Positions 62,531 to 64,000 of a stretch of 64,000 nt of DNA are shown here, piece by piece. The notes beneath the pieces were generated by a model. That model made no database searches and was not told the origin of the DNA. It saw only the letters and a list, made by a program, of their open reading frames with translations. The DNA comes from Vanilla planifolia (taxonomy: Eukaryota; Streptophyta; Magnoliopsida; Asparagales; Orchidaceae), in contig CM043865.1 in NCBI GenBank assembly GCA_023846275.1, positions 28,439,912 to 28,503,911 of the forward strand. Direction: 5' to 3'. Made by a program: the position numbers and the translations under genes. Numbering within the stretch: the stretch's first letter is position 1; each line of letters opens with the position of its first letter.

Positions 62531-64000
62531 CACATCTTACCGCACTATCTCAACGTCAATCACGTTGCTTTCTACATCACCAAGCATCTTTCAATAATAC
62601 CACATTCCTGCAAATCAATGTCCCTTAACTAGAACTTTACCACATCACACCAACTTGTCATAAATATGTGCTCCAATCTTCTTCCTAAAATATTTGAGAA
62701 TTTCGTTCATTTAGACTTCCTAGTTATTGTCATGAGTTTTTGTTTAAATTTTCTAAATTCATTTTTTGCATCAACATGTATATTAGGTTTAATCAACAAA
62801 TGAAGAAAAATATTTGAGTTCTTTTATAAACTATGACACCAATTTTGATAAACTTATCCCGTATTATTCAAGCTATCAGGGTATGATTTTAATACAATAG
62901 TTTCAGTTTTTTCTTGTTGGTCGTATAATTTTGTTTAACAATGTTCTCACATTATTCCCAATTTATTTATCTCATATTTTTGTGATTACCAATGTGCAAG
63001 GTACTATTACGAAGCTTATCAAAATAATTTTGTTTGAGACAAGATTGTTGAACCCTTGATTCATGTGTAACTTGTTTGACAACAATATAATTATTCTCTT
63101 ATTATGCTAATGTTTTTCTTTTAAGTACTTTCAAATCATACATCTCAAAAATTAATATGTAAACAATTTTGAGAATTTAATACACATATGTTTTAATGGT
63201 AATGTTTGGCAAAGGCATAACAGACATTAAAAACAAAACTTTAGCACACTTAAAAAAGATAACTATGAAGTTCTTTTATTTATTTTAAAATATAAAATTG
63301 TAATAATATTCTTGAGAAACTAGCACAAACAATGAGGATTTGCATATGTGATAAAAGGTTTTCCAAAAACATACTTTTTCACACAACTTGTTGATGCAAA
63401 AATTGCCTTCTTACCCTCCTTTAAAACTTCCTCACATTAAGTTAGATTTTTTTCTCTATAATATTTCAACAAGTTTTGAATATGCCTATTAACTATATTA
63501 TGGGTTATAAGACCTTGTATCTGTGAGCTTTTACATTGAATTTTTTATTTAATATGTGAAACTTTGCATTTTGGTATTTACTTGGTCTTCTAAGCACTTT
63601 GTATAGTCTTTTGGATTAATGATTGTAAAGTCAGTTGATTTGATGTTGTAGGCCCTTTTGATCTCATGTTTTGTAAAATCTTTTAATCTAATGTATATGG
63701 TCCTTTGGCCCAATACTTTATACAGTCATTTCTCATTTTTTGTATGCTCATTTAAGACAGTGTATGGTTTTTCTTGTATTTTTTTGCAAAGGGTACTTTT
63801 AGTATTTCTCTAACCTTTTGGCTAGGGGTAGACATAAATCCAGTATTAGATTGAGTCACCTAAAAATCTATTAAGTACTTTCTTTATTGTAATCCTCGCA
63901 CATTGTTTTTAAAATTAAACAAGAGCCTTAAAATATGATTTGTAACAAAAATCAAAAACTCAAATGACTTTAATTGAATTTTACTTAGTATATTTGAGAT
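62531..64000. other. AT-rich intergenic DNA, no supported gene
   Basis: Nothing coding is recognised. 'ggtccttttggcc' and similar '(c/t)ttttgatct' phrases recur loosely at 63590..63740. The window ends in simple sequence. Confidence 0.5.

Overview
The window is nuclear DNA of a flowering plant. Two transcription-factor genes have classical plant exon-intron structures, and everything around them is AT-rich DNA full of microsatellites and decayed LTR retrotransposons. GC-rich third codon positions in the MYB exons, against a strongly AT-rich background, suggest a monocot, but this is an inference and I cannot name a species. I see no bacterial, organellar or viral-genome features.

Two genes can be rebuilt completely. 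The first, on the minus strand at 16082..19554, is an eight-exon AP2/ERF gene of the AINTEGUMENTA-like/PLETHORA group (419 codons plus stop). It has two AP2 repeats and the 9-nt micro-exon typical of the group. The second, on the minus strand at 40839..41930, is a three-exon R2R3-MYB gene (261 codons plus stop) with the WxPRL motif of subgroup 20 (relatives of AtMYB2/62/78/108/112). Each has a TATA box at a sensible distance upstream. Both encode nuclear DNA-binding regulators; nothing in the sequence links them to each other. Less certain coding pieces are an orphan 3' terminal exon (57946..58092, minus), a 54-codon ORF behind a TATA box (61667..61831, plus) and a 41-codon ORF (34019..34144, plus).

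The rest is mobile-element debris. From left to right: a Ty1/copia gag relic (6.4-7.0 kb); an array of hairpin-like repeats (7.15-7.57 kb); a Ty1/copia relic with two LTR copies, a tRNA-iMet-type primer site and an RT region duplicated in tandem (10.2-14.3 kb); a 2,166-bp solo LTR with a perfect TTATG target duplication (25531..27696); two related ~1-kb LTRs in opposite orientations (29271..30294 and 30805..31821, the second with a perfect GATGT target duplication); a Ty3/gypsy RNase H-integrase relic between two copies of a repeat-bearing LTR-like sequence (34.8-37.6 kb), with a further distant copy at 44.5-45.4 kb; and a 21-bp minisatellite (62.2-62.5 kb). Long (AT)n runs occur throughout.

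I found no clearly new functional system. The most interesting pattern is that several LTR families carry internal arrays of short palindromic units. In two of these arrays the paired arms differ between copies in a compensatory way, so hairpin potential has been kept while sequence changed. A cluster of four G-boxes behind the MYB gene and an ACGT-rich island inside intron 2 of the AP2 gene are the best candidates for regulatory DNA.
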